Of a stretch of DNA of 48,896 bases, positions 17,882 through 26,251 are shown piece after piece. The stretch covers positions 1 through 48,896 of the forward strand of contig KE354193.1 in NCBI GenBank assembly GCA_000415505.1, read 5' to 3'. Each line of letters begins with the position of its first letter. Position 1 is the stretch's first letter. Below the pieces are notes generated by a model. The model was given only the letters and a program-made list of their open reading frames with translations. It did not search any database and had not been told where the DNA came from. A program made the position numbers and the translations under genes. The stretch is from Streptomyces afghaniensis 772. Lineage in GTDB: Bacteria; Actinomycetota; Actinomycetes; Streptomycetales; Streptomycetaceae.

Positions 17882-19231
17882 ATGGTGGAGACCACAGGCG
17901 GGGGGCCGGGCGACGGCGCCGCTGAGGTGCTCGACCGTCCGCTGCCCGACGGTGTGCGCCGCAGGGTCGTCCAGATCGTCTCCGACGGCTTCGGTTCGCT
18001 GACGGTCGGCGAGCTGCCCGCGCAGCTCAGGCAGTACGCCCGGTTCGCCCCGAACCGCCGCGCCAAGTTCGCCGGCAACGCCATGGCCGCCGCGCTGGAG
18101 ACCGACCCGCTGTTCCGGCAGCGCATCGGGGAGAAGCTCAGAGAGACCCAGCCGGAACTGACCGGCGCCCTCGACTCAGGCTCCCCGCCCCCGGCCGCGG
18201 ACCCGCTCGACGTGGCGGCCGCGGCCTACGTACTGCGGCCGCTCGGCTGGGTGAAGCTCGTGACCGCCGCCGGCGAGGAGGCCCAGCGGGCCGACGCCGA
18301 GCGGGCCGACGAGGAGAACCGGGCCGAGCTGGAACGGCTGCGCGCGGAGCTGGACCGGGCCCGTGACAACACCAGGGCGGAGACGGAGCGGCTGCGCACG
18401 GAGCTGGATTCGGCCAAGAAGGAAGCCGAGTCCCTGCACCGCAAGCTGCGCGCCGCCCTCAGTGACGTCAAGCGCGGCGAGGCCGCCCTGCGCAAGGCGC
18501 ACGGCGAGATCGAGGCCGTCCGCGCCGAGGGGCAGGCCCAGGTGTCCGCCGCCGAGAGCGAGAGCCGGCGGCTCAAGGCCCGTCTGGGGGAGACCGAGGC
18601 CGCCCTGGAGGCCACGCGCCGGGCCGCGCGCGAGGGCCGCAGCGTCGAGGACATGCGGGTGCGGCTGCTGCTGGACACCTTGCTGGACGCCACCCAGGGG
18701 CTCAGGCGCGAACTGGCCCTGCCGCCGGTGTCCGTGCGGCCCGCCGAGACCGTGGACGCCGTCGAGCCGGGCCGGATGAGCCCCAAGGACATCGCCGCCC
18801 GCGCCCTGTCCGAGGACGACCCGCAGGTCCTCGACCAGCTGCTGGCGCTGCCGCAGGCCCATCTCGTCGTCGACGGTTACAACGTCACCAAGACGGGTTA
18901 TCCGCAGATGCCGCTGGAGAAGCAGCGCCTGCGGCTGCTGGGGCAGCTCTCGCAACTGGCGGCGCAGAGCGGCGCCGAGGTGACCTGCGTCTTCGACGGG
19001 GCCGAACTGGCCGCGCCGGTCCTGCTCGCGCCGCCGCGCGGAGTCCGGGTGCTGTTCTCGAAGCCGGGCGTCACCGCGGACGAGCTGATCCGCCAGCTGG
19101 TGCGTGCCGAACCGCCCGGCAGGCCGGTCATCGTCGCCTCCACCGACCGCGAGGTCGCCGACGGCGTGGCCCGCGCAGGCGCCCGCCCGGTGGCCTCGGC
19201 GATGCTGCTGAAGCGCCTTTCGCGGGCCTAG
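17882..19231 (+). CDS. Coiled-coil protein with C-terminal NYN (YacP/Rae1-like) nuclease domain
   Basis: The protein is 449 aa. The N-terminal ~125 residues form an unassigned conserved region. A long Glu/Arg/Ala-rich coiled coil covers about 130-255. The C-terminus (about 318-449) is an NYN/PIN-like domain: LVVDGYNVTKTGYP, VTCVFDGAE, GVRVLFSKPGVTADELI and VASTDREVADGVARAGA place the acidic metal-site residues in the expected order. Bacterial relatives of this domain, such as Bacillus Rae1, cleave mRNA on the ribosome, so RNA cleavage or binding is inferred here. The neighbouring zinc-ribbon gene supports a nucleic-acid role. Confidence 0.85.
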   Translation: MVETTGGGPGDGAAEVLDRPLPDGVRRRVVQIVSDGFGSLTVGELPAQLRQYARFAPNRRAKFAGNAMAAALETDPLFRQRIGEKLRETQPELTGALDSGSPPPAADPLDVAAAAYVLRPLGWVKLVTAAGEEAQRADAERADEENRAELERLRAELDRARDNTRAETERLRTELDSAKKEAESLHRKLRAALSDVKRGEAALRKAHGEIEAVRAEGQAQVSAAESESRRLKARLGETEAALEATRRAAREGRSVEDMRVRLLLDTLLDATQGLRRELALPPVSVRPAETVDAVEPGRMSPKDIAARALSEDDPQVLDQLLALPQAHLVVDGYNVTKTGYPQMPLEKQRLRLLGQLSQLAAQSGAEVTCVFDGAELAAPVLLAPPRGVRVLFSKPGVTADELIRQLVRAEPPGRPVIVASTDREVADGVARAGARPVASAMLLKRLSRA

Positions 19232-19374
19232 CGACCGTTCGCACCATGCGTAACTTACGGGCTTCATGCCCGAATTGGTGAGGTCTGTGTGCCACGTTGC
19301 GTCAAATGGGTCTCACTGCCTGTGAGTCAAGATGAAAAGATGGCTCACCGTGACGCAATTTTTCAGCTGAGGAT

Positions 19375-19404
19375 TTGAACTGATCACAGGAAGGTCACTA
19401 GGGT
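19375..19404 (+). promoter_or_regulatory. Sigma-70-type promoter of the first NlpC/P60 gene, with leader hairpin
   Basis: TTGAAC (19375-19380) and TAGGGT (19399-19404) are separated by 18 bp, an HrdB-like promoter. The predicted ~70-nt leader contains CCTCCG (19414-19419) paired with CGGAGG (19449-19454), then AAGGAG (19461-19466) ahead of the GTG start. The 245-bp gap before this gene otherwise shows only a small hairpin, CGGGC-TTCAT-GCCCG, near 19257. Confidence 0.65.
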
Positions 19405-19476
19405 CGGGCCGAACCTCCGCTCGGGTGATCACTCATCGGGAGAGACGGCGGAGGGGCCAGAAGGAGCTTTTCACCC

Positions 19477-20517
19477 GTGGCGTCCCACCGTCGTCCCAAG
19501 CAGCCGAGCCGCGCACGTGTGACCGTGTTGACCACCGCCGCCGCCGCTGCCGTCGCCTTCAGCTCGCAGGCCGCCAACGCGGCCCCCAGTGAGAAGCCGA
19601 GCAAGGACGAGGTCAAGGCCAAGGTCGACAAGCTCTACGAGCAGGCGGAGCAGGCCACCGAGAAGTACAACGGGGCCAAGGAGAAGCAGGAGAAGCTCCA
19701 GAAGGAGATCTCCACCATCCAGGACAACGTCGCCCGTGGCCAGGAGGAGCTCAACGAGCTGCGCGACAGCCTGGGCCTCGCGGCCGCGTCGCAGTACCGG
19801 ACCGGCTCCATCGACCCCTCCGTCCAGCTCTTCCTCTCCGCGAACCCGGACGACTACCTCGACAAGGCCTCCACGCTCGACCAGTTGAGCAGCCAGCAGG
19901 TCGAGGCGCTGAAGAAGGTCCAGGAGAAGCAGCGCGAACTCGCCCAGGAGCGCGCCGAGGCCTCCGAGAAGCTCAAGGACCTCGCCTCCACCCGCGCCGA
20001 ACTCGGCAAGAAGAAGAAGGAAGTCCAGGGCAAGCTCGCCTCCGCGCAGAAGCTGCTCAACAGCCTCACCGCCGCCGAGAAGGCGGCACTCGCCGCCGAG
20101 CAGGACCGCGCCAGTCGCGACAGCGAGCGCGACGCCCTCACCGGCAACGTCCCGCCCGGCTCCGGCCGCGCCGCCGCGGCCTACGCCTTCGCGCAGAGCC
20201 AGCTCGGCAAGCCCTACGTCTACGGCGCCACGGGCATGAGCTCCTTCGACTGCTCCGGCCTCACCTCCCGGGCGTACGCCGCGGCGGGCGTCCAGATCCC
20301 GCGTACCTCCGAGGCGCAGGCCCAGATCGGCACCAAGATCTACTCGGTCAGCCAGCTCAAGGTCGGCGACCTGGTCTTCTTCTTCAACGACCTGCACCAC
20401 GTCGGCCTCTACGCCGGCAACGGGCAGATCATCCACGCCCCGCGCACCGGCACGGTCGTCCGCTACGAGTCGATGGACACCATCGGCGGCCCGTTCATGT
20501 TCGGCGTCCGCGTCTGA
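19477..20517 (+). CDS. Secreted NlpC/P60 peptidoglycan hydrolase (RipA-like), copy 1
   Basis: This 346-aa secreted cell-wall hydrolase should cut peptide stems of peptidoglycan. It has a signal peptide with a probable cut after NAA near residue 36, a long coiled-coil region (about 40-215), and an NlpC/P60 domain (about 230-346) with Cys259 (SSFDCSGL), His308 (LHHVGLY) and His320 (IIHAPRTG). The start is GTG with AAGGAG upstream. A paralogue with the same architecture follows 223 bp downstream. The coiled coil probably positions or inhibits the enzyme, as in division-linked relatives. Confidence 0.94.
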   Translation: MASHRRPKQPSRARVTVLTTAAAAAVAFSSQAANAAPSEKPSKDEVKAKVDKLYEQAEQATEKYNGAKEKQEKLQKEISTIQDNVARGQEELNELRDSLGLAAASQYRTGSIDPSVQLFLSANPDDYLDKASTLDQLSSQQVEALKKVQEKQRELAQERAEASEKLKDLASTRAELGKKKKEVQGKLASAQKLLNSLTAAEKAALAAEQDRASRDSERDALTGNVPPGSGRAAAAYAFAQSQLGKPYVYGATGMSSFDCSGLTSRAYAAAGVQIPRTSEAQAQIGTKIYSVSQLKVGDLVFFFNDLHHVGLYAGNGQIIHAPRTGTVVRYESMDTIGGPFMFGVRV

Positions 20518-20607
20518 TCCCAGCCCCTGGGAGTCCCTCGGCGACTCCAAGATCAGGACACCGTGTCCGCCGTTCGGGCGAATCACGGCAGCCTCGATTC
20601 GAGCCCA

Positions 20608-20642
20608 CGCCCCGCCAGTGACCTGCGTCAGTGGCGGGGCGT
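20608..20642 (+). terminator. Hairpin terminator between the two NlpC/P60 genes
   Basis: ACGCCCCGCCA-G-TGAC pairs with GTCA-G-TGGCGGGGCGT around CTGC with one internal G-G mismatch. There is no T-run. It separates copy 1 from copy 2, which implies copy 2 has its own promoter. Confidence 0.7.
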
Positions 20643-20740
20643 CGTGCCGCATACCCACGGATGGTCGTTGGCGGTCCCCCGTCGCGGGGCTACTGTCTGC
20701 CGCGTTTCCTAGTCCGCCAGCGGAAGGAGAGCGGCTTCCC

Positions 20741-21754
20741 GTGGGGTCCCATCGCCGCCTAGCACCGTCCGGGTTCGACCGGGGCGCCGGTGCCGCGGTC
20801 AGCATCCTGTCCGTCGCGGCCGCCGCCCTGGCCTCGGTACCGGCCGGCGCCGCACCGTACGACGACACCCGGGCCGAGATGGACCGGCTCTACGAGCAGG
20901 CCGAGAAGGCGACCGAGGCCTACAACGAGGCCGACGAACGCGCCGACGAACTGCGCGACGAGGTCGGCACCGCCCGGGACCGGATCGCCCGGCAGCAGCA
21001 GCGCATCAACTCCATGCGGGAGTCGCTCGGTTCGCTCGCCGGTGCCCAGTACCGGTCGGGCGGCATCGACCCCTCCCTCGCCCTGCTGTTCTCCGACGAC
21101 CCGGACGACTACCTCGACAAGGCCTCCCGGCTGGACCGCATCACGGCCCACCAGGCCGGTGAGCTGAAGGAGCTCCAGCAGGCCATGCGCGAACTCGCCC
21201 AGGACCGCGCGGAGACCGCCGGCAAGCTCCGCGATCTGGAGAAGAGCCGCAAGGCCGTCGCCGCCCACAAGAAGACCGTCGAGCACAAGCTCGCCACGGC
21301 GCGGCGGCTGCTCAACTCCCTTCCGGACAGCGAGCGTGACGCCTACGGCCGTGCCTCCCGCTCCGGCCGCTACGGCATCCCCGAGCTCGGCGGCGCCACC
21401 GCCGCCTCGGGACGCGGAGCCGCCGCCGTCGCCGCCGCCCGCAGCGCGCTCGGCAAGCCCTACATCTGGGGCGCCAACGGCCCCTCCGGCTTCGACTGTT
21501 CGGGCCTGACACAGTGGTCGTACGCGCAGGCCGGGGTCGCCCTGCCGCGCACCTCGCAGGCCCAGCGGTACGCCGGCCGGCAGGTCCCGCTGTCCGAGGC
21601 GCGCCCCGGTGACCTGGTCCTCTACCGGGGCGACGCGAGCCATGTCGGGATGTACATGGGCAACGGCCAGGTCATCCACGCGCCCTACCCCGGCGCACCC
21701 GTGCGCTACGACCCGGTCGGGATGATGCCGGTCTCGTCGGTCACCAGGGTCTGA
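20741..21754 (+). CDS. Secreted NlpC/P60 peptidoglycan hydrolase, copy 2
   Basis: This 337-aa paralogue of the preceding gene shares the MDRLYEQAEKATEAYNEA-like coiled coil, the DPDDYLDKAS segment and the NlpC/P60 domain with Cys253 (GFDCSGLTQWS), His301 and His313. The signal peptide ends near AGAA (about residue 38). The GTG at 20741 is chosen because GGAAGGAG lies at 20722-20729; the frame runs open further upstream. Tandem duplication is followed by sequence divergence of the signal peptide and linker, so the two probably differ in timing or localisation. Confidence 0.92.
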   Translation: MGSHRRLAPSGFDRGAGAAVSILSVAAAALASVPAGAAPYDDTRAEMDRLYEQAEKATEAYNEADERADELRDEVGTARDRIARQQQRINSMRESLGSLAGAQYRSGGIDPSLALLFSDDPDDYLDKASRLDRITAHQAGELKELQQAMRELAQDRAETAGKLRDLEKSRKAVAAHKKTVEHKLATARRLLNSLPDSERDAYGRASRSGRYGIPELGGATAASGRGAAAVAAARSALGKPYIWGANGPSGFDCSGLTQWSYAQAGVALPRTSQAQRYAGRQVPLSEARPGDLVLYRGDASHVGMYMGNGQVIHAPYPGAPVRYDPVGMMPVSSVTRV

Positions 21755-21780
21755 CCGGCGCGGCCCGGCGCCCGTACGAT
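21751..21780 (+). promoter_or_regulatory. Promoter for the peptidase gene, probably leaderless
   Basis: CTGACC (21751-21756), 18 bp, then TACGAT (21775-21780). The GTG start is 7 nt past the -10, so transcription should begin at the start codon. The -35 spans the stop codon of the preceding NlpC/P60 gene. Confidence 0.55.
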
Positions 21781-21787
21781 CGGGAGC

Positions 21788-22975
21788 GTGGCTGGTCGAA
21801 GGTCGGTGTCCCCGGTGGTGGCGACGCTCGTCGCGCTGCTCGTCCTCCTGACCGGATGCGGCGGCCGGTCCGCCGCCGACAGCGCCACGGCCGACGTCCA
21901 GCGCCTCCTCGAGCGGCGGGCCGCCGCGGTCCTCGACCACGACGAGCGGGCCTACGCGCGCACGGGCACGGGGGTGGATTTCAGCCATCTGCGCGCGCTG
22001 CCCCTGGCGGGCTGGTCGTACCGCGTGACCGGCCTGCACCGCACCGGCGACACCGCCACCGCCGACGCCGAACTGCGTTACCGCGTCGCGGGGTACGACC
22101 GGATGCCGGTGACCGCGGGCCGTACCCTGCGGCTGAGCCGCGGCGCGGACGGGCAGTGGTCCGTCGACGCCGACCGGCCCGCGAGGAAGTCCGCCCAGCA
22201 ACTGTGGGACCAGGGGCCGGTCCAGGTCGTCCGGGGCAAGCGCAGCCTGGTCCTCGGTGTCGGGCAGCCCGGCCGGTCGCTGCGCGGCTACGCGGACCTG
22301 GCCGACCGTGCGGTGCCCGCGGTCACGGAGGCGTGGGGCACGGACTGGGGCCGGCGCGTCGTCCTGCTCGTACCGAAGTCGCTGGAGGGGATGGCGGGGC
22401 TGCTCGGCTCACCCGCCTCCTCCTACCGCAGGATCGCGGCGGTCACCACCGGCGAGACGGGAGCACCGGCGCAGGCGCCCGCCGACCGCGTCATCGTCAA
22501 CCCGGACGCGTTCGCACTTCTCGGCACCCTCGGCGAGCAGGTCGTCGTCACCCACGAGACGACCCATGTCGCCACCCGCGCGCACACCACGCCCGCCACC
22601 CCGCTGTGGCTGTCCGAGGGCTATGCCGACTGGGTCGGCTACCGGGCCGCCGGCCGCACCCCGCCCGAGGCCGCGCCCGAACTGTCCCGCGCGGTGACGC
22701 AGGGCCAGATCCCCTCCGCCCTCCCGGACGACAGGGACTTCGGCTTCACCGGCGACGCGAGCCGTCTGGCCCGGGCCTACGAGAGCGGCTGGACGGCGTG
22801 CCGGCTGATCGCCGACCGCTGGGGCGAGGCCCGGCTGGGCGAGTTCTACCGGGCCGTCGGGGAGCACCGGAAGCGGGCCGGGGCGGTGGAGGAGGCGATG
22901 CGCGACGTGCTGGGGACGACGCCGGAGGCCTTCACGGCGCAGTGGCGGGACTATCTGCGGGTCCAGCTGGGCTGA
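21788..22975 (+). CDS. Lipoprotein zinc metallopeptidase-like protein
   Basis: This 395-aa exported lipoprotein has lipobox L-T-G-C with Cys24. The middle (about 30-135) resembles a small nuclear-transport-factor-like or mucin-type module that I cannot assign. The C-terminal half has the gluzincin signature His256-Glu257-x-x-His260 (VVTHETTHVATR) and the downstream Glu277 in WLSEGYADW, so a one-zinc peptidase site is complete. The substrate is unknown; its position after two NlpC/P60 hydrolases fits an envelope role. Its stop is 12 bp from the stop of the convergent padR gene. Confidence 0.85.
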   Translation: MAGRRSVSPVVATLVALLVLLTGCGGRSAADSATADVQRLLERRAAAVLDHDERAYARTGTGVDFSHLRALPLAGWSYRVTGLHRTGDTATADAELRYRVAGYDRMPVTAGRTLRLSRGADGQWSVDADRPARKSAQQLWDQGPVQVVRGKRSLVLGVGQPGRSLRGYADLADRAVPAVTEAWGTDWGRRVVLLVPKSLEGMAGLLGSPASSYRRIAAVTTGETGAPAQAPADRVIVNPDAFALLGTLGEQVVVTHETTHVATRAHTTPATPLWLSEGYADWVGYRAAGRTPPEAAPELSRAVTQGQIPSALPDDRDFGFTGDASRLARAYESGWTACRLIADRWGEARLGEFYRAVGEHRKRAGAVEEAMRDVLGTTPEAFTAQWRDYLRVQLG

Positions 22976-22987
22976 TCGCCCGCGGCC

Positions 22988-23518
22988 TCAAACCGGCTGT
23001 TCGAGCAGCGCGATGGCCTCCCGCAGCCAGGCCCGTTCCGCCTCGCCCGTCGCCCGGGCGACCCGCAGCATGCCCTGGCGGAACAGGTCGTCCGTCTCCT
23101 CGGCGCGGACCGGCTTGCCGGACTCGTAGAAGAAGCTCGCCGGCGTCTCGAGGAAGTCCAGCCGGCGGCGCAGCACAGCGGCCTGCTCGTGCCGGTCGGG
23201 CAGGTGGCGCAGGAACGCCAGGACCGTGTTGAAGCGGACGTGGTCGGTGATCTCGGTCTGCTTCGGACGGCGCAGCCGCTCCAGCAGTTCCTCGCGGCCC
23301 TTGCCGGTGAGGGCGAGGATCCGGCGCGGGGCCGCGCTCGCGCCGGGCTCTGTGCGCTGGTCGAGCAGGCCCGCCCCGACCAGGCGGGTGATCGCCGGGT
23401 AGAGCGCGCCGTCGCTCACCGGCCGGACATGGCCGGTCAGCGCCTTGATGCGCTCCTTGAGCTCATAGCCGTGCAGCGGCTCCTCGGCCAGGAAGCCCAG
23501 GATCGACAGCTCCAGCAT
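22988..23518 (-). CDS. PadR-family transcriptional regulator
   Basis: This 176-aa repressor has an N-terminal winged helix (LELSILGFLAEEPLHGYELKERI... and SDGALYPAITRLVGAGLL, the PadR signature with the conserved Tyr) and a C-terminal helical dimerisation region (about 95-176). It is divergent from the MATE exporter gene with 94 bp between starts. Tandem palindromes in this gap (23559-23590) are likely its binding sites, so the pair looks like a drug- or phenolic-compound-responsive efflux switch. Confidence 0.93.
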   Translation of the reverse strand: MLELSILGFLAEEPLHGYELKERIKALTGHVRPVSDGALYPAITRLVGAGLLDQRTEPGASAAPRRILALTGKGREELLERLRRPKQTEITDHVRFNTVLAFLRHLPDRHEQAAVLRRRLDFLETPASFFYESGKPVRAEETDDLFRQGMLRVARATGEAERAWLREAIALLEQPV

Positions 23519-23558
23519 GGTCCTCCCAGTCCTCCTTGCGGGGCGTGAGATCCCATGC

Positions 23559-23590
23559 TACCTCTTATCGAGATACCTCGAAGCGAGGTA
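23559..23590. promoter_or_regulatory. Tandem palindromic operators in the padR-MATE intergenic region
   Basis: Site 2 is a perfect palindrome, TACCTCG-AAG-CGAGGTA (23574-23590). Site 1 is imperfect, TACCTC-TTATC-GAGATA (23559-23575), and overlaps site 2 by two bases. Their centres are 15 bp apart. The location between divergent padR and exporter genes suggests PadR binding, controlling both promoters. Confidence 0.65.
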
Positions 23591-23612
23591 CGGCCTCAGG
23601 GGGACAGTCACC

Positions 23613-24938
23613 GTGAACGCCCACCGCAAGCAGCTCCTCCAGCTCGCCCGCCCGGTCTACTTCTCGCTCCTGGCGTCCGTCGCCGCCGGGATCATCAACA
23701 CCGTCTGGGTCGCCCGGCTCGGCGGCCCGGCCGTGGCCGCCGTGGCCGTGGCGACCACCACGGAGAACGTGCTGCTCGGCATCGCCCTGGTCTTCGGCTC
23801 CGGCACGACCGTGCTCGTCGCCCACGCCCGGGGCGCCCGCGACCCCGCCGCCGTACGGGCGGCCGTGCGCGGCGGCTGGGCGTTGTGGGCGCTGGTGACG
23901 CCGCTGGTGGTGACGGGCGGCCTGCTCGGCCGCGAACCGCTGGCCCGGCTGGTGCTGGGCGGGTCCGACGGCGCCGCCCTCCCGCTCGCCGTCGCCTACT
24001 TCACGCTCTCCATGCCCGGCATGGCCGTCTTCTTCGCCCAGCAACTCGTCGACGGCATCCTCAAGGGCGCCGGCGACACCAGAACCCCGCTGCGGCTCGC
24101 CCTGCTCTCCAACGGCCTGATCCTGGCCCTCGACCCGCTCCTCATCCACCTCCACGGCGTCCAGGGCGCCGCCGCAGCCACGGTGCTGTGCCGGTCCGTG
24201 GCGCTCGGGGCCGGACTCGTCGCGGTCCGGCGCACCGTGCTGCTGAGCAGCGCCCGTGAGGCGGCACCGGCCGAACCCCTGGCCGTCTCCCTGCGCCGGA
24301 CGCTGACGACCGGCCTGCCCATGTCCGCCGACTTCACCGTGCGGCAGACGGGCACCCTGGTCCTGGTCGCGATCGTGGCGCGGCTCGGGGTGACGGCGGT
24401 GGCCGCGTACTCGATCGCCTACAAGGTCATGTACGTGGCGACCATGGCCTTCTACGCCGTGCGCCAGGCCGCGTCCATCCACACCGCGCACACGCGGGGC
24501 GAGGGGAGGGACGCGCGCCGGGAGATCGGGCGGCAGGCGGTGCTGCTCTCCGGAGCCATCGGCCTCACCGCGGGCGTCCTGCTGGCCGTCACCGCTCCGT
24601 GGCTCATGGCCGCCTTCGGCGCCGGACCCGGGGTCGCGCGCGAGGGCGTGCTGTTCCTGCGCTGCGTCGGACCCTACCTGCTGCTGATGGCCTGCCTCAT
24701 CGCGCTCGGCGGGGTCTTCGAGGGCAGCGGGGGCGCCCCGAAGCTGCTGCGCGTCACCGCGCTCGGGACGGCCCTCCAGCTGGCGCTCGCGTACGGCCTG
24801 ACAGGGCTCGGGCTGCCCGGTGTGTGCCTGGCGCTGGCGGTGGCGACGGCGGTGCAGTGCGCGCTGGCGGGCGTGCTGTTCCGGCGGGCCCCGGCTCAGG
24901 TGGATACCGGGGTCTCGTCGGTGCGGGTCGTGGGCTGA
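23613..24938 (+). CDS. MATE-family efflux transporter
   Basis: This 441-aa membrane antiporter has about 12 hydrophobic helices in two homologous halves. MATE-type features include LARPVYFSLLASVAAGIINTVWVARLGG at the first helix pair, QQLVDGILKGAGDTRTPL, and the matching GGVFEGSGGAPKLL segment in the second half. I chose the GTG at 23613, preceded by GGGGGA; the open frame extends upstream through the operators. It should export toxic organic cations or other small molecules under PadR control. The 3' end overlaps the convergent GT87 gene by 43 bp. Confidence 0.9.
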   Translation: MNAHRKQLLQLARPVYFSLLASVAAGIINTVWVARLGGPAVAAVAVATTTENVLLGIALVFGSGTTVLVAHARGARDPAAVRAAVRGGWALWALVTPLVVTGGLLGREPLARLVLGGSDGAALPLAVAYFTLSMPGMAVFFAQQLVDGILKGAGDTRTPLRLALLSNGLILALDPLLIHLHGVQGAAAATVLCRSVALGAGLVAVRRTVLLSSAREAAPAEPLAVSLRRTLTTGLPMSADFTVRQTGTLVLVAIVARLGVTAVAAYSIAYKVMYVATMAFYAVRQAASIHTAHTRGEGRDARREIGRQAVLLSGAIGLTAGVLLAVTAPWLMAAFGAGPGVAREGVLFLRCVGPYLLLMACLIALGGVFEGSGGAPKLLRVTALGTALQLALAYGLTGLGLPGVCLALAVATAVQCALAGVLFRRAPAQVDTGVSSVRVVG

Positions 24939-26173
24939 GCCGGCACGCGAGCCGGGGCCGTGCGCGGCACCGTCGCCCGCCACAGGGCGCGGGCCGCGAG
25001 AAGCGTGGCGGCGACGAGCAGGCCGTTGCGCAGGAACAGCAGGGTCAGGCCGAGGCCGTCACTGGCCACCACGTTGGCGAAGTAGAGCGGGAACTCCAGC
25101 ACCGTCACGAAACACGCCACCAGGACGAGCCCGACCGGCAGCCGCATCCGGCTCCCGGGGAAGTACAGGCAGACCGCGGCCAGCCCGACCAGCCACACCA
25201 TGTACTGCGGGCTGATCACCCGGCTGGTGGTGGTGAACATCAGCACCGCCACGAAGGCCGCGTCGGCGACCGTGTGCTCCTCGAAGGTCCGGGCCAGCAG
25301 CCGCCACAGCACCAGCCAGCCGAAGGCCGCCCCCGTCAGGAACAGCGCGCCCGTGCTCACCTCGCTCACGTACGGCCCGAGGAACTCGATCGAGCCGTAG
25401 TTCAGCCGCACCTCGCCCCGCCAGCCGAAGTGCCGGGCGACGTGGAAGACCAGCGCGCCCAGCGACTCCACCTCGGTGCCCCGGTCGCGCTGGGAGGTCA
25501 GGAAGGTGAACGCCCCCGGCGCGGCCAGGGCGAACACGCCCGTCACCGCGACGCCGGTCACCGCGGCCGACACCCAGGAGGCGGGCCGGCGGACCGCCAG
25601 CAGGAGCATCGCCGGCCAGACCTTCAGCAGCGCGCCGAACGCGGCCAGCACCCCCATCACCTTGGGGTGCCGGGCGCCCGCGAGCAGCGCCGCCACGGCC
25701 ACCGCCGTGACCATCACGTCGTAGCGGGCGTACACCGTCGGCCCGAGCAGCGGCACGCCCGCCACCCACACCCAGGCGCCCCGCAACGACCTGCCCGGGC
25801 GGCTGCCCGCGTACGCCAGCAGGGCCAGGACGGCCAGGTCGGTGACGCAGACCAGCACGAAGAACGCGGTCGCGTAGGGCAGGAAGGACAGCAGGCCGGG
25901 GGAGAGGATCGCCAGGGCGGCGGCGGGCGGGTACTGCCAGGTGACGTCGTCCTGAGGGAACGTTCCGCTGCGCAGGACGTCGTACCAGCCCTGGTAGATC
26001 ACGGACACGTCGCTCGTCACGTCCGGGCCCGGGAAGACGTACACCTTCAGCACGAACAGCAGCAGCACCAGTCTCGTGAGACACCAGGCCACCAGCAGCC
26101 ATGCCAGGGACCGCTTCGCGCCCGTCGTACTCACCAGATCCCTGCCCGTCGCGTGCCGTGTCGAGGAGGCCAT
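24896..26173 (-). CDS. GT87-type polyprenyl-phosphomannose-dependent glycosyltransferase
   Basis: This 425-aa integral membrane protein has about 10-11 hydrophobic helices. After the first helix comes an acidic motif (VFPGPDVTSDVSVIYQGW) and the DDVTWQYPP segment, the hallmark of GT-C enzymes such as the mycobacterial alpha-mannosyltransferases (GT87, PimE-like). It would extend a lipid-linked or surface glycan on the outer face. The ATG at 26173 is chosen because the membrane protein starts there; the frame remains open for hundreds of codons further upstream with no protein-like sequence. It is divergent from a GT4 gene, so the two may work in the same glycolipid pathway. Confidence 0.88.
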   Translation of the reverse strand: MASSTRHATGRDLVSTTGAKRSLAWLLVAWCLTRLVLLLFVLKVYVFPGPDVTSDVSVIYQGWYDVLRSGTFPQDDVTWQYPPAAALAILSPGLLSFLPYATAFFVLVCVTDLAVLALLAYAGSRPGRSLRGAWVWVAGVPLLGPTVYARYDVMVTAVAVAALLAGARHPKVMGVLAAFGALLKVWPAMLLLAVRRPASWVSAAVTGVAVTGVFALAAPGAFTFLTSQRDRGTEVESLGALVFHVARHFGWRGEVRLNYGSIEFLGPYVSEVSTGALFLTGAAFGWLVLWRLLARTFEEHTVADAAFVAVLMFTTTSRVISPQYMVWLVGLAAVCLYFPGSRMRLPVGLVLVACFVTVLEFPLYFANVVASDGLGLTLLFLRNGLLVAATLLAARALWRATVPRTAPARVPAQPTTRTDETPVST

Positions 26174-26251
26174 GATGTCCCCGACAGCTGTGAGGGTGCC
26201 ACACCTGCCGGTGCGTACGGCCGTGCGGGGCGGTTCGGTAGGGTCGGCGGC

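Noticed and set aside
24599-26251. Very long plus-strand open frame upstream of the GT4 gene (over 550 codons)
   Set aside because: It is antisense to the GT87 gene, has a low-complexity Arg/Gly/His-rich translation and no family features. High GC content keeps the frame open; the real GT4 start is the GTG at 26252.
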